Shown: piece after piece, positions 34,850 through 45,545 of the stretch
Numbering within the stretch: position 1 is the stretch's first letter
Layout: every line of letters starts with the position of its first letter
Assembly (NCBI GenBank): GCA_035707805.1
Contig: DASSTS010000019.1
Coordinates: 1-64,000 of the forward strand
Reading direction: 5' to 3'
DNA: 64,000 bases
Source of the DNA: Castellaniella sp035707805
GTDB lineage: Bacteria > Pseudomonadota > Gammaproteobacteria > Burkholderiales > Burkholderiaceae_B
Position numbers and translations under genes: made by a program
Notes under the pieces: generated by a model
The model's input: the letters and a program-made list of their open reading frames with translations, nothing else
The model's database searches: none
What the model was told of the DNA's origin: nothing

Positions 34850-36109
34850 TCACAGGATCAGCAGGGCGCGAAAATCGTTCACATTGGTCAGGGTCGGGCC
34901 GGTCACCAGCGAATCGCCCAATCGTTCGAAGAAGCCATGGCCGTCGTTGTCGTCCAGGTGCGCGCGCGGCGGCATGCCGGCATCCCAGGCGCGTGCCAGC
35001 GTGTCGGGCGTGATCAGCGCGCCGGCGATTTCCTCCTGGCCGTCCACGCCGTCGGTGTCGCCGGCCAGCCCGTAGATGCCCTCGGCGCCATCCAGGACGA
35101 GGGCGGTCGACAGCAGGCATTCGACGTTGCGTCCGCCGCGGCCCTGGCCGCGCACGGTGACGGTGGTCTCGCCGCCGGACAGCAGCACGCAGGGCGCCGC
35201 GGCGGGCTGCCCGTGGGCGCGGACCTGCAAGGCGATGCCGCCCAGCACCTTGCCGACGTCGCGGGCCTCGCCCTCGATGCGGTCGCCCAGCAGCACCGGG
35301 GTGACGCCGGCCTTGCGGGCCACCGAGGCGGCGGCCTCCAGGGCCATCTGGGGCGTGGCGATCAGGTGCGTCTCGACGCGCGCCAGTTGCGGGTCTTCCG
35401 GTTTCAGGGTCTCGCCCTCGCCCGATTCCAGCAGGCGGCGCGCGCCGTCGGGCAGATCGATGCCGTAGCGGCGCGCGATGTCCAGCGCGTCGGCGCAGCT
35501 CGTGGGATCGGCGACGGTGGGACCCGAGGCGATGTCGCAGGGCTGGTCCCCCGGTACGTCGGAGATCAGCAGGTTGACCACCCGGGCCGGCGCGCAGGCG
35601 GCGGCCAGCCGCCCGCCCTTGATGCCGGACAGGTGGCGGCGCACGCAGTTCATTTCGGAAATCGTGGCGCCGGACTTGAGCAGAGCGCGGTTGATGGCCT
35701 GCTTGTCGGCCAGCGTCACGCCGGCGCCCGGCATGGGCAGCAGCGAGGATCCGCCGCCCGAGATCAGACAGACCACCAGATCGTCGGCCGTCAGCCCCCG
35801 GACGAGGTCGAGCAGGCGGTGCGCGGCGCGCTCTCCCGCCTCGTCGGGCACCGGATGGGCCGCCTCGACGATCTCGATCCGCTCGCAGGGCACGGCATAG
35901 CCGTAGCGTGTCACGACGAGGCCCTCCAGCGGTCCGGACCAGTGCCGCTCGAAAGCCTGGGCCATCGCGGCCGAGGCCTTGCCGGCGCCGATGACCAGCG
36001 TGCGCCCCTTGGGGTGTTGCGGCAGGAAGGCGGGAATGCAGTGTTCCGGCTGGGCGGCGCGCACGGCGGCGTGGAACATGCGGGTCAGGAGGTCGCGGGG
36101 TTCTGTCAT
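34850..36109 (-). CDS. Glycerate 2-kinase, MOFRL type (TtuD/GckA)
   Basis: 419 residues: an N-terminal Rossmann-like glycerate kinase domain (VIGAGKASAAMAQAFE, LISGGGSSLLPMPG) and a C-terminal MOFRL domain (LLSGGETTVTVRGQGRGGRN, GTDG-like AGDTDGVDG). It phosphorylates D-glycerate to 2-phosphoglycerate. The genes are also annotated as hydroxypyruvate reductase (TtuD). The start at MTEPRD is chosen; a TTG five codons earlier is open. A 7-bp-stem hairpin (36146-36165) lies in the 120-bp gap after glxR. Confidence 0.88.
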   Translation of the reverse strand: MTEPRDLLTRMFHAAVRAAQPEHCIPAFLPQHPKGRTLVIGAGKASAAMAQAFERHWSGPLEGLVVTRYGYAVPCERIEIVEAAHPVPDEAGERAAHRLLDLVRGLTADDLVVCLISGGGSSLLPMPGAGVTLADKQAINRALLKSGATISEMNCVRRHLSGIKGGRLAAACAPARVVNLLISDVPGDQPCDIASGPTVADPTSCADALDIARRYGIDLPDGARRLLESGEGETLKPEDPQLARVETHLIATPQMALEAAASVARKAGVTPVLLGDRIEGEARDVGKVLGGIALQVRAHGQPAAAPCVLLSGGETTVTVRGQGRGGRNVECLLSTALVLDGAEGIYGLAGDTDGVDGQEEIAGALITPDTLARAWDAGMPPRAHLDDNDGHGFFERLGDSLVTGPTLTNVNDFRALLIL

Positions 36110-36229
36110 GGGACGTCCGTGCAAAAGGCGGTGCGAAACGGCGGGGCCGCCGGTCGCCCGGCGGCGCCGCGGGTGGGGCCGCGGGTGTTCTCGGGGCGCA
36201 CGGCCGTGGGCCGCGGCGTCCCTGGCAGC

Positions 36230-37114
36230 TTACTGGCCGATTTCGTGATTGGCCAGGATTTCCAGCGCGCGCACCATGCCGGAATGGTCCCAGGCCGCTC
36301 CGCCGTGGGCCACGCAGGCGTTGAACAATTCCTGGGCCACGGCGGTGCTGGGCAGCGACAGGCCCAGCTGGCGGGCCGTGGTGAGGGCCAGGTTCAGGTC
36401 CTTCTGGTGCAGGTTGATGCGGAAGCCCGGATCGAAGGTGCGCTTGACCATGCGCTCCCCATGCACTTCCAGGATGCGCGAGCTGGCGAAACCGCCCATC
36501 AGGGCCTGGCGCACCTTGGCCGGGTCGGCGCCGGCCTTGGAAGCCAGCACCAGGGCCTCGCCCACCGCCTCGATGGTCAGGGCGACGATGATCTGGTTGG
36601 CGACCTTGGTCGTCTGGCCGTCGCCGTTGCCGCCCACCAGCGTGATGTTCTTGCCCATCAGCTCGAAGATCGGCTTGCACTGGTCGAAGGCGGCCTGGCT
36701 GCCGCCGATCATGATGGTGAGGCTCGCGGCCTTGGCGCCGACCTCGCCGCCCGAGACCGGGGCGTCCAGGTACTCGCAGCCCAGGGCGTTGATCTTCTTG
36801 GCGAATTCCTTGGTGGCCACGGGCGAGATCGAGCTCATGTCGATGACGGTCTTGCCCTTGGACAGGCCGGCCGCCACGCCGTTCTCGCCGAACAGCACCG
36901 CTTCGACGTCCGGGGTGTCGGGCACCATGACGATGATGATGTCCGAGGCGCGGGCGACCTCGGTGCTGCTGGCCAGCGCCTTGGCGCCGGCATCCAGCAG
37001 GCTCTGGGGCGTCTTGCCGTGCGTGAAGGTGGCCAGGGTGTGGCCGCCCTGGATGAGGTTGGCGGCCATGGGGGTGCCCATGATGCCCAGTCCGATGAAG
37101 CCGATGTTGGCCAT
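36230..37114 (-). CDS. glxR: Tartronate semialdehyde reductase / 2-hydroxy-3-oxopropionate reductase
   Basis: 294 residues, beta-hydroxyacid dehydrogenase family. NAD(P)-binding GLGIMGTPMAANL at the N-terminus, the substrate motif DAPVSGGEVGAK and the catalytic lysine in GQTTKVANQI. It reduces tartronate semialdehyde made by Gcl to D-glycerate. The start has an AAGGAGA site. It stands 85 bp after hyi and before the glycerate kinase. Confidence 0.95.
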   Translation of the reverse strand: MANIGFIGLGIMGTPMAANLIQGGHTLATFTHGKTPQSLLDAGAKALASSTEVARASDIIIVMVPDTPDVEAVLFGENGVAAGLSKGKTVIDMSSISPVATKEFAKKINALGCEYLDAPVSGGEVGAKAASLTIMIGGSQAAFDQCKPIFELMGKNITLVGGNGDGQTTKVANQIIVALTIEAVGEALVLASKAGADPAKVRQALMGGFASSRILEVHGERMVKRTFDPGFRINLHQKDLNLALTTARQLGLSLPSTAVAQELFNACVAHGGAAWDHSGMVRALEILANHEIGQ

Positions 37115-37199
37115 GTGAGTTTCTCCTTGTTGATGCTGTGGGGGCCGGATGCTTGGCGCAATGGAATGTCGCCCGGCCGGTTGCTTGGCGCCGCCGGGG

Positions 37200-37976
37200 T
37201 CAGGCCAGCGCCTGGATCCAGCCCAGGCCGTCCTCGGTGCGGCCGGCCGGCTTGTATTCGCAGCCGATCCAGCCCTCGTAGCCCGCCTTGTCGATGTGGC
37301 GGAACAGCCATGGGTAGTTGATCTCGCCGGTGCCGGGCTCGTTGCGGCCCGGGTTGTCGGCCAGCTGGATGTGGCCGATGGCGTCCAGGTGGGTGCGGAT
37401 CGTGTTGGCCAGCTCGCCTTCCATGCGCTGCGCGTGGTAGATGTCGTACTGCACGCGCAGGTTGTCGGAGCCGACCTCCTCGATGATGGCCAGGGCCTGG
37501 TCCGTGCGGCTGAGGAAAAAGCCCGGGATGTCGAAGGTGTTGATGGGTTCGATCACCAGGCGGATGCCGGCCTTCTTCAGTTCGGCGGCGGCGTAGCGCA
37601 GGTTGTCCACGAAGGTCTTGCGCGCAGCGGCCAGGTCGACGCCTTCGGGCACTTTGCCGGCCAGGCAGTTGACCTGCGGGCAGCCCAGCGCGGTCGCGTA
37701 GTCGATGGCCTGCGCCACGCCCTGCTTGAATTCCTCGACGCGGTCGGGATGGCAGGCGATGCCGCGCTCGCCCGCCTCCCAGTTGCCGGCAGGCAGGTTG
37801 TGCAGCACCTGGACCAGGCCGTTGTCCTTCAGGCGCTGGACCAGCGTTTCCTTGGGATAGGCGTAGGGGAACAGGTATTCCACGCCCTTGAAGCCGGCCT
37901 TGGCGGCAGCGGCGAAACGGTCGAGGAAGTCGATCTCGGTGAACAGCATCGAGAGGTTGGCGGCGAATTTCGGCAT
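37200..37976 (-). CDS. hyi: Hydroxypyruvate isomerase
   Basis: 258 residues, xylose-isomerase-like TIM barrel. The opening KFAANLSMLFTEIDFLDRF and the metal-site glutamates in VIEPINTFDIPGF and GCEYKPAGRTEDGLGW are the Hyi hallmarks. It interconverts hydroxypyruvate and tartronate semialdehyde. The gene is 19 bp after gcl, in the standard gcl-hyi-glxR order. Confidence 0.95.
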   Translation of the reverse strand: MPKFAANLSMLFTEIDFLDRFAAAAKAGFKGVEYLFPYAYPKETLVQRLKDNGLVQVLHNLPAGNWEAGERGIACHPDRVEEFKQGVAQAIDYATALGCPQVNCLAGKVPEGVDLAAARKTFVDNLRYAAAELKKAGIRLVIEPINTFDIPGFFLSRTDQALAIIEEVGSDNLRVQYDIYHAQRMEGELANTIRTHLDAIGHIQLADNPGRNEPGTGEINYPWLFRHIDKAGYEGWIGCEYKPAGRTEDGLGWIQALA

Positions 37977-37995
37977 GTGGTGTCTCCAGTGGATC

Positions 37996-39777
<1,782 letters not shown>

Positions 39778-39874
39778 GCTTGCTCCTTGATCTGATTCGA
39801 TGGGTCTACGGGTATGGCGCCAGAATAAGGAAAGCCGGACGGATCAGGAATCCCCGCGGACCTCGTTTCTGCCG

Positions 39875-39887
39875 ATACTTTAAGTAT
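39875..39887. promoter_or_regulatory. Palindrome in the gcl/LysR divergent promoter
   Basis: ATACTT-T-AAGTAT is a perfect 13-bp palindrome about 100 bp from each of the two divergent starts. LysR-type boxes often have ATAC-type ends, and the position suits control of gcl by the divergent regulator. This is inference. Confidence 0.5.
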
Positions 39888-39997
39888 GTTGTGACACCGG
39901 CCTAGGGTAGAATCCTGGAACGAGGACGGTGCCGATGCAGGGCCTGAAACCCTGATTTCTCAATGGATACGGCAATTTTTGGCGACAGGGGAGTATC

Positions 39998-40915
39998 TTG
40001 GGACGCTATACCGACATCAGCAGTTTTGTATTGATTGCCGAGAAAGGCAGTTTCGCGGCCGCGGCGCTGGTCGAGGGGGTGACGCCGGTGGTCATGGGCC
40101 GGCGCCTGACGGCCCTGGAAAAGCGCCTGGGGGTCCAGTTGATGCACCGGTCCACCCGCGGCCTGGTCCTGACGGAGCTGGGCGAGCGCTACCTGGAGCA
40201 GTGCCAGCAGCTGATCCAGGATTTCGACGATGCCGATGCCAGCATCATGGCGCGCCGGCGCACCTTGAGCGGCCACCTGGTGGTGTCGGCGCCCGCCTCG
40301 TTCGGACGCCAGCACGTGGCGCCGCACGCCCTGGCCTTTCGCGCCCGGTATCCGGACCTGGCGCTGTCCTTCAATTTCACCGACAGCGTGGTGGATCTGG
40401 TGCGCGAGGGCTACGACATGGCCATCCGCATCGGCGAGGTCACGGATCCCAACTACGTGGCGGTGCGTCTGTTCCCGAACCGGCGGGTCGTCTGCGGCAC
40501 CCCGGCCTATTTCGAGGCCAACGGCGTGCCGCGCGTGCCGGAGGACCTGGCGCGCCACAACTGCCTGGCGTTCAACCTGCAGGGCGGGCAGCATCGCGGC
40601 TGGACCTTCGTGCGCGACGGCAAGCCCTTTGCCGTGCGGGTGCGCGGCGACCTGGCCTGCAACGACGGCGAGCTGCTGTACCAATGGGTGCGGCAGGGCC
40701 AGGGCATCGGCTGGCGCTCGACCTGGGAGATCCAGCGCGAACTCAAGCGCGGCGAGCTGGTCACCGTGCTGGACGAATTCGCGCTGCCGGCCTACGACAT
40801 CCAGGCGGTCTATCCGCAGCAGCGCTACCTGCCCGCCAAGGTCCGCTATTTCATTGATGACCTCAGAAACCATTATCATGAGCCGGGTTACTGGGAAGGA
40901 CAGGGGAAATCTTGA
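39998..40915 (+). CDS. LysR-family regulator (CrgA/AaeR-like)
   Basis: 305 residues. The N-terminal helix-turn-helix (FVLIAEKGSFAAAALVEGVTP, then RRLTALEKRLGVQLMHRSTR) and the periplasmic-type ligand domain (GHLVVSAPASFGRQHVAPH, DMAIRIGEVTD) are typical of the subgroup that controls divergent neighbours. The start codon is TTG, with AGGGGAG 6 bases before it. It is divergent from gcl, and its stop overlaps the TTG of the EamA gene. Target is likely gcl. Confidence 0.88.
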   Translation: MGRYTDISSFVLIAEKGSFAAAALVEGVTPVVMGRRLTALEKRLGVQLMHRSTRGLVLTELGERYLEQCQQLIQDFDDADASIMARRRTLSGHLVVSAPASFGRQHVAPHALAFRARYPDLALSFNFTDSVVDLVREGYDMAIRIGEVTDPNYVAVRLFPNRRVVCGTPAYFEANGVPRVPEDLARHNCLAFNLQGGQHRGWTFVRDGKPFAVRVRGDLACNDGELLYQWVRQGQGIGWRSTWEIQRELKRGELVTVLDEFALPAYDIQAVYPQQRYLPAKVRYFIDDLRNHYHEPGYWEGQGKS

Positions 40916-41856
40916 AGCAAGACGATCAGACACCAGCCGCCGCCGGAAACCCGGACCCGGTCGCCGAGGCATCGGGGCGGGTCACGGCGCGCCGCAACGA
41001 GCGCCTGGCGCTGCTGGCCCTGGCCGGGATGGCCTTCGGCTGGGGCTACAACTGGGTGGTGATGAAGTCGGTGCTGGCCTATGTGGGGCCCTTCGATTTC
41101 TCGGCCTTGCGCACGCTGTTCGGGGCGCTGGTCCTGCTGGCGGTGCTGGCGGTCTTGCGCCGGCCGATGCGCGTGCGCGCCTGGCCGCGGGTGGCCCTGC
41201 TGGGCGTGCTGCAGACCGGGGCGTTCTCCGCCCTGATCCAGGTGGCGCTGCTGCACGGCGGCGCGGGCAAGACCTCGATCCTGGTCTACACCATGCCGTT
41301 CTGGGTGATCCCCATGGCCTGGATCGCGTTCGGCGAGCGGGTCCGCGGGCTGCAGTGGCTGGCGCTGGCGCTGGCCGCCGCCGGCCTGGTGCTGATCCTG
41401 GAGCCCTGGACCCTGCATGCCGATTTCGCGAGCGAATTGCTGGCGGTGTCCGCGGGGCTGTGCTGGGCCCTGTCCACGATCGTGGCCAAGTGGATCAAGC
41501 GTGACCATCCCATGGACGCGCTGCCCCTGACGGCCTGGCAGATGCTGTTCGGCGCCGTGTCGCTGTGCCTGGCGGCTTGGCTGGTGCCCGAGAAACCCAT
41601 CGATCCCGTGCCGTACTTCTACGGGGCGCTGATCTACAACGCGGTCATCGCCACGGCGCTGGCCTGGTTCCTGTGGCTGTTCGCCCTGCAGCACCTCTCG
41701 GCCGGGGTGGCCAGCATGTCGGCCCTGGGCGTGCCGGTGGTCGGCGTGCTGGCGGGCTGGCTGCAGCTGGGCGAGCAGCCCGGCGCCCTCGAACTGACCG
41801 GCATGGTGATGATCGCCGTCGCGCTGGTGGTGATCAGCCTGCGCTCGGGGAAATAG
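40912..41856 (+). CDS. EamA/DMT-family transporter
   Basis: 314 residues. An N-terminal cytosolic stretch of about 30 residues precedes ten membrane helices in two EamA repeats (AGMAFGWGYNWVVMKSVLAY; GLCWALSTIVAKWIK). The start is TTG, overlapping the LysR stop by 4 bp with an AGGGGA site, implying translational coupling. Substrate unknown; the neighbours are a glyoxylate regulator and the nba regulator. Confidence 0.82.
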   Translation: MKQDDQTPAAAGNPDPVAEASGRVTARRNERLALLALAGMAFGWGYNWVVMKSVLAYVGPFDFSALRTLFGALVLLAVLAVLRRPMRVRAWPRVALLGVLQTGAFSALIQVALLHGGAGKTSILVYTMPFWVIPMAWIAFGERVRGLQWLALALAAAGLVLILEPWTLHADFASELLAVSAGLCWALSTIVAKWIKRDHPMDALPLTAWQMLFGAVSLCLAAWLVPEKPIDPVPYFYGALIYNAVIATALAWFLWLFALQHLSAGVASMSALGVPVVGVLAGWLQLGEQPGALELTGMVMIAVALVVISLRSGK

Positions 41857-41868
41857 CGGGCGCGTTCC

Positions 41869-42801
41869 ATGATCCCCGACGACCACCTGTCGCGCATCCG
41901 CGAGCTGAAATTCAAGCAGCTGCTGGTCTTCGAGCGGGTGGCCACCCTGGGCTCCATGCACAAGGCGGCCGAGGCCGTGCACATGACCCAGCCCAACGTG
42001 GTCAAGATCGTGCGCCAGCTGGAGGACGTGCTGGACGTCACCCTGTTCGAGCGCCACAGCAAGGGCGTGCGGCTGACGGTGTTCGCCGAGCACCTGCTGC
42101 AGCGCATCCGCCCCATGCTGGGCGACGCGCGGGCCATGAGCGAGGAACTCACCGCCCTGCGCGGCGGCGAGGGGGGGCTGGTGGCGGTCGGCACCCTGAT
42201 CTCGGCCTCGGCCTGGCTGCTGCCGGAAAGCGTGGCGGTGATGAAGGCGCGCCATCCCAAGGTCGGCCTGTCCATCCAGGAGGCCACCAACGACATCCTG
42301 TTTCCCATGCTGCGCGTGGGCGAACTGGACGTGATCGTCGGCCGCCTGCCCGAAAACCCGGGCGAGGGCGTGGAGGTGCATGCGATCTACCAGGACGAGC
42401 TGATGATCGTGGCGCGGGCCGGCCACCCCCTGGCGCGGCAGCCCGACTGCGCGCCCGGCGACCTGCTGGACTATCCCTGGATCGTGCCGTCCAATGCCTC
42501 GCCGGTGCGCAAGCAGGTGGACCAGTTCTTCCTGGGACGGGCGCTGCCGATTCCGGAAAACCAGATCGTCTCCTTGTCCATGCTGACCAATCTGGGCATC
42601 CTGGCGCGTTCGGATGCGCTGGCCATGCTGCCCAGCGTCGCGGCCCGCCCGCTGATCCAGGTCGGCGTCCTGTTCGAGGTGCCCATCCACGTGCGGGTGC
42701 CGTTCGGCACCATCGGCTACAGCGTGCGGGCCGACCGGCCACTGGTGCCGGCGGCGGCCACCTTCGTGCAGGTGCTGAAGGAAGTCGGCGCACGCGCCTG
42801 A
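41869..42801 (+). CDS. LysR-family regulator, probable regulator of the nba operon
   Basis: 310 residues. The helix-turn-helix (FKQLLVFERVATLGSMHKAAE, LEDVLDVTLFERHSKG) and ligand domain (VAVGTLISASAWLLPESVAV; DVIVGRLPENP) resemble the GbpR/aromatic-compound branch. It starts 12 bp after the EamA gene and ends 128 bp before nbaE, in the same direction. A 23-bp palindrome with a T-N11-A core lies in that gap. A nbaR function is inferred from position. Confidence 0.87.
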   Translation: MIPDDHLSRIRELKFKQLLVFERVATLGSMHKAAEAVHMTQPNVVKIVRQLEDVLDVTLFERHSKGVRLTVFAEHLLQRIRPMLGDARAMSEELTALRGGEGGLVAVGTLISASAWLLPESVAVMKARHPKVGLSIQEATNDILFPMLRVGELDVIVGRLPENPGEGVEVHAIYQDELMIVARAGHPLARQPDCAPGDLLDYPWIVPSNASPVRKQVDQFFLGRALPIPENQIVSLSMLTNLGILARSDALAMLPSVAARPLIQVGVLFEVPIHVRVPFGTIGYSVRADRPLVPAAATFVQVLKEVGARA

Positions 42802-42827
42802 GGTGGAACGAGCGACGGGCCAGCCTG

Positions 42828-42850
42828 TGAGATTCCAATATGGAATCTCA
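42828..42850. promoter_or_regulatory. Perfect 23-bp palindrome before nbaE
   Basis: TGAGATTCC-AATAT-GGAATCTCA has 9-bp arms without mismatch. Its core fits the LysR T-N11-A rule. It lies 27 bp after the LysR stop and about 80 bp before nbaE, with AT-rich DNA (possible promoter) right after it. The likely operator of the nba operon. Confidence 0.75.
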
Positions 42851-42929
42851 TCGTCCTTTATTTTGATTAGAAAATAATCCCAAGCCGTTCTACAGTGCTC
42901 GAAACCCAACCCAGCGGGGGACAAGCACC

Positions 42930-44387
42930 GTGGCCCAGCGTATCCAGCACTACATCGGCGGCCGTTTCGTGGACAGCGAAAAGCAGTTCGCCAACATCGA
43001 TCCGGTGGACGGCTCGATCGTCGGCGAGGTGTGCGAGGCTTCGGCGGCCCAGGTCGACCTGGCGGTGCGGGCGGCCCAGGCGGCCCTGCAGTGCGAATGG
43101 GGCCGGTGCTCCCCGGCCCAGCGGGCCGACTGGCTGGACAGGCTGGCGGCGGGCATCGAGCAGCGTTTCGAGGAATTCGTCCAGGCCGAGGTACGGGACA
43201 CGGGCCGCACCGTGCGCCAGGCCCGCACGCTGGACGTGCCGCGCGCCGTCGCCAATTTCCGTTTCTTCGCCAATCTGGTGCGCCAGGCGCACACCGAATG
43301 CTTCGAGACGATCACCGCCGACGGCGGCCGCGCGCTGAACTACACCGTGCGCAAGCCCCTGGGCGTGGTGGCGGCGATCTCGCCCTGGAACCTGCCGATC
43401 CTGCTGTTCAGCTGGAAGGTCGCGCCCGCCCTGGCCCTGGGCAATGCGGTGGTGGCCAAGCCGTCCGAGGAAACGCCCACGTCCGCCTTCCTGCTGGCCC
43501 AGGTGGCGCACGAGGCGGGCTTTCCGGCGGGCGCTTTCAATGTGCTGCAGGGATTCGGCGGCGATTCGGCCGGCCAGGCCATGGTCAGCCATCCGGACAT
43601 CGACGCCGTGACCTTCACGGGGGCCTCGGCCACCGGGGCGCGCATCATGAAGACCGTGGCCGACGGGGTCAAGGACGTCTCCTTCGAGCTGGGGGGCAAG
43701 AACGCGGCCGTCGTCTTCGAGGACGCGGATTTCGATGCGGCGGTGGACGGCGTCGTGAAATCCACGTTCACCAATTCCGGCCAGGTCTGCCTGTGCAGCG
43801 AGCGGGTGCTGGTGCAGCGGCCGATCTTCGAGCGTTTCGTCGCCGCGCTGAAGGCGCGCACCGAGGCCCTGGTGCTGGGCCGCCCGGACGATCCGGCCAC
43901 GGACATCGGTCCCATGATCTCGAAAAAGCACCAGGCCAAGGTGGCGTCGTATTTCGAGCTGGCCCGCCGGGAAGGCGCGACGGTGGTGACCGGCGGCGAG
44001 GTGCCGGTGTTCGGCGACGCGCGCGACCAGGGCTTCTGGGTGCGCCCGACCATCTGGACCGGCCTGCCCGACGACGCCCGCTGCGTGCGCGAGGAGATCT
44101 TCGGGCCGGTGTGCCACGTCGCGCCCTTCGACACCGAGGAAGAGGCCGTCGCCCGCGCCAATGATTCGGAATACGGGCTGGCCACCGTGATCTGGACCCG
44201 GGACCTCTCGCGTGCCCACCGGGTGGCGCCGCGCATGCGCAGCGGCCTGGTCTGGGTCAACACCTGGTACCTGCGCGACCTGCGCACCCCGTTCGGCGGC
44301 GTGCGTCGGTCCGGCATCGGCCGCGAGGGGGGCCGCAGTTCGCTGGATTTCTATTCCGAAGTCACCAACATCTGCGTCCAGGTCTGA
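42930..44387 (+). CDS. nbaE: 2-aminomuconate 6-semialdehyde dehydrogenase
   Basis: 485 residues, NAD-dependent aldehyde dehydrogenase. Motifs: ISPWNLPILLFSWKVAPALA, the catalytic Glu in FELGGKN and Cys in NSGQVCLCSERV. The C-terminal LVWVNTWYLRDLRTPFGG is typical of the 2-hydroxymuconic/2-aminomuconic semialdehyde subgroup. It oxidises 2-aminomuconate 6-semialdehyde to 2-aminomuconate. The start is GTG. First gene of the nba-like operon, next to the deaminase and dioxygenase, which decides the substrate. Confidence 0.9.
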   Translation: MAQRIQHYIGGRFVDSEKQFANIDPVDGSIVGEVCEASAAQVDLAVRAAQAALQCEWGRCSPAQRADWLDRLAAGIEQRFEEFVQAEVRDTGRTVRQARTLDVPRAVANFRFFANLVRQAHTECFETITADGGRALNYTVRKPLGVVAAISPWNLPILLFSWKVAPALALGNAVVAKPSEETPTSAFLLAQVAHEAGFPAGAFNVLQGFGGDSAGQAMVSHPDIDAVTFTGASATGARIMKTVADGVKDVSFELGGKNAAVVFEDADFDAAVDGVVKSTFTNSGQVCLCSERVLVQRPIFERFVAALKARTEALVLGRPDDPATDIGPMISKKHQAKVASYFELARREGATVVTGGEVPVFGDARDQGFWVRPTIWTGLPDDARCVREEIFGPVCHVAPFDTEEEAVARANDSEYGLATVIWTRDLSRAHRVAPRMRSGLVWVNTWYLRDLRTPFGGVRRSGIGREGGRSSLDFYSEVTNICVQV

Positions 44388-44419
44388 TCCCGGCCGCATC
44401 GCCTGAAAGGAGCTGCCCC

Positions 44420-44845
44420 ATGAGTCAATCGGACGCCAAGGTCGTCGCCGGCAAGGCCGCCCCGCGCGGGAAATTCCCCCACGTGAAGCGCGCCGGCGAT
44501 TTCCTGTTCGTGTCGGGCACCAGCTCGCGCCGCGCCGACAACACCCTGGCGGGCGTCGAGCCGATGGACGCCATGGGCGCGATGCGCCTGGACATCCGCG
44601 AGCAGACGCGCGCCGTGATCGAGAACATCCGCGACATCCTGGGCAGCGTCGGCGCCGGCCTGGAGGACGTCGTGGAGGTGAGCGCCTACCTGGTGGATAT
44701 GGCGGACTTTGCCGGCTACAACGAGGTCTACGGCGAGTTTTTCGGCTACGACGGCCCGGCGCGCACCACGGTGGCCGTCCACCAGTTGCCGCACCCGCAT
44801 TTGCGCATCGAAATCAAGGCGGTCGCCTACAGCCCCGCGCGCTGA
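44420..44845 (+). CDS. nbaF: 2-aminomuconate deaminase (RidA superfamily)
   Basis: 141 residues of the YjgF/RidA fold. The first block RGKFPHVKRAGDFLFVSGTSSRRADNT is characteristic of 2-aminomuconate deaminases and differs from RidA proper. It hydrolyses 2-aminomuconate to 4-oxalocrotonate (2-oxo-3-hexenedioate) plus ammonia. An AAGGAG site precedes the ATG, 32 bp after nbaE. Confidence 0.9.
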   Translation: MSQSDAKVVAGKAAPRGKFPHVKRAGDFLFVSGTSSRRADNTLAGVEPMDAMGAMRLDIREQTRAVIENIRDILGSVGAGLEDVVEVSAYLVDMADFAGYNEVYGEFFGYDGPARTTVAVHQLPHPHLRIEIKAVAYSPAR

Positions 44846-44866
44846 ACCCGCCCGAACCAGAACAAA

Positions 44867-44890
44867 GGGCCGCCCGAGGCGGGACGGCCC
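44867..44890 (+). repeat. Intercistronic hairpin between nbaF and nbaC
   Basis: GGGCCG and CGGCCC (44867-44872 with 44885-44890) with inner CCG/CGG pairing make a stem-loop in the 88-bp gap. Without a T-run, it may protect or separate mRNA segments rather than stop transcription. Confidence 0.5.
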
Positions 44891-44933
44891 GGATGGCGCC
44901 GGAACCCGCCGGCGCGCATATCAGGAGACGCTG

Positions 44934-45506
44934 ATGGAACTGAAATACGGATTGCCCAAGAACCTCATGAACTGGGTCGGGGAGCACCGCGAGCGGCTGT
45001 CCCCGCCGGTCTGCAACGCCGCGGTGTTCGAGGACGGCAACTACATCATCAATATGGTCGGCGGCGGCAACCAGCGCACCGATTTCCACGACAATCCCAC
45101 CGAGGAATTCTTCTATCAGCTGCGCGGCGAGGCCTCGGTGCTGATCTGGGATCGCGGCCGCTACGAGCGCATCGTGCTGAAAGAAGGCGACGTGTTCCTG
45201 CAGCCCCCCCATCTGATCCATTCGCCGCAGCGCCCCGACCCCAACGGCCTTTGCCTGCTGATCGAGCGCCCCCGGCCCCAGGGGGCGATGGACGCCATGC
45301 AGTGGCACTGCGCCCATTGCGGCGCCCGGATCTGGCGCGCCGAAAAGCAGCTGGAAAGCCTGGTGGACGACCTGCCCGTGATCTTCCGGCAGTTCTATGC
45401 CCTTGGCGAGGCCGAGCGCGTGTGTCCTGACTGCGGCACGCAGCACCCCGGCAAGGACTACACCATCTGGCACCGGCAGCTCGGCGAGTCGCCGCTGCGC
45501 GTCTGA
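44934..45506 (+). CDS. nbaC: 3-hydroxyanthranilate 3,4-dioxygenase
   Basis: 190 residues, bacterial single-cupin form. Iron ligands His52, Glu58 and His96, substrate residues Arg48, Arg100 and Glu111, and the C-terminal rubredoxin-like metal site Cys126/Cys129 and Cys164/Cys167 are all present, each shifted by one or two from the Ralstonia enzyme. It opens the ring of 3-hydroxyanthranilate to 2-amino-3-carboxymuconate 6-semialdehyde. A CAGGAG site precedes the ATG. Confidence 0.96.
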   Translation: MELKYGLPKNLMNWVGEHRERLSPPVCNAAVFEDGNYIINMVGGGNQRTDFHDNPTEEFFYQLRGEASVLIWDRGRYERIVLKEGDVFLQPPHLIHSPQRPDPNGLCLLIERPRPQGAMDAMQWHCAHCGARIWRAEKQLESLVDDLPVIFRQFYALGEAERVCPDCGTQHPGKDYTIWHRQLGESPLRV

Positions 45507-45545
45507 GCGCGGCGCCGCGAATCAACCCAGGAACCGGACACTCGC

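Noticed and set aside
34937..37321. 794-codon open frame on the plus strand
   Set aside because: Antisense to glycerate kinase and glxR.
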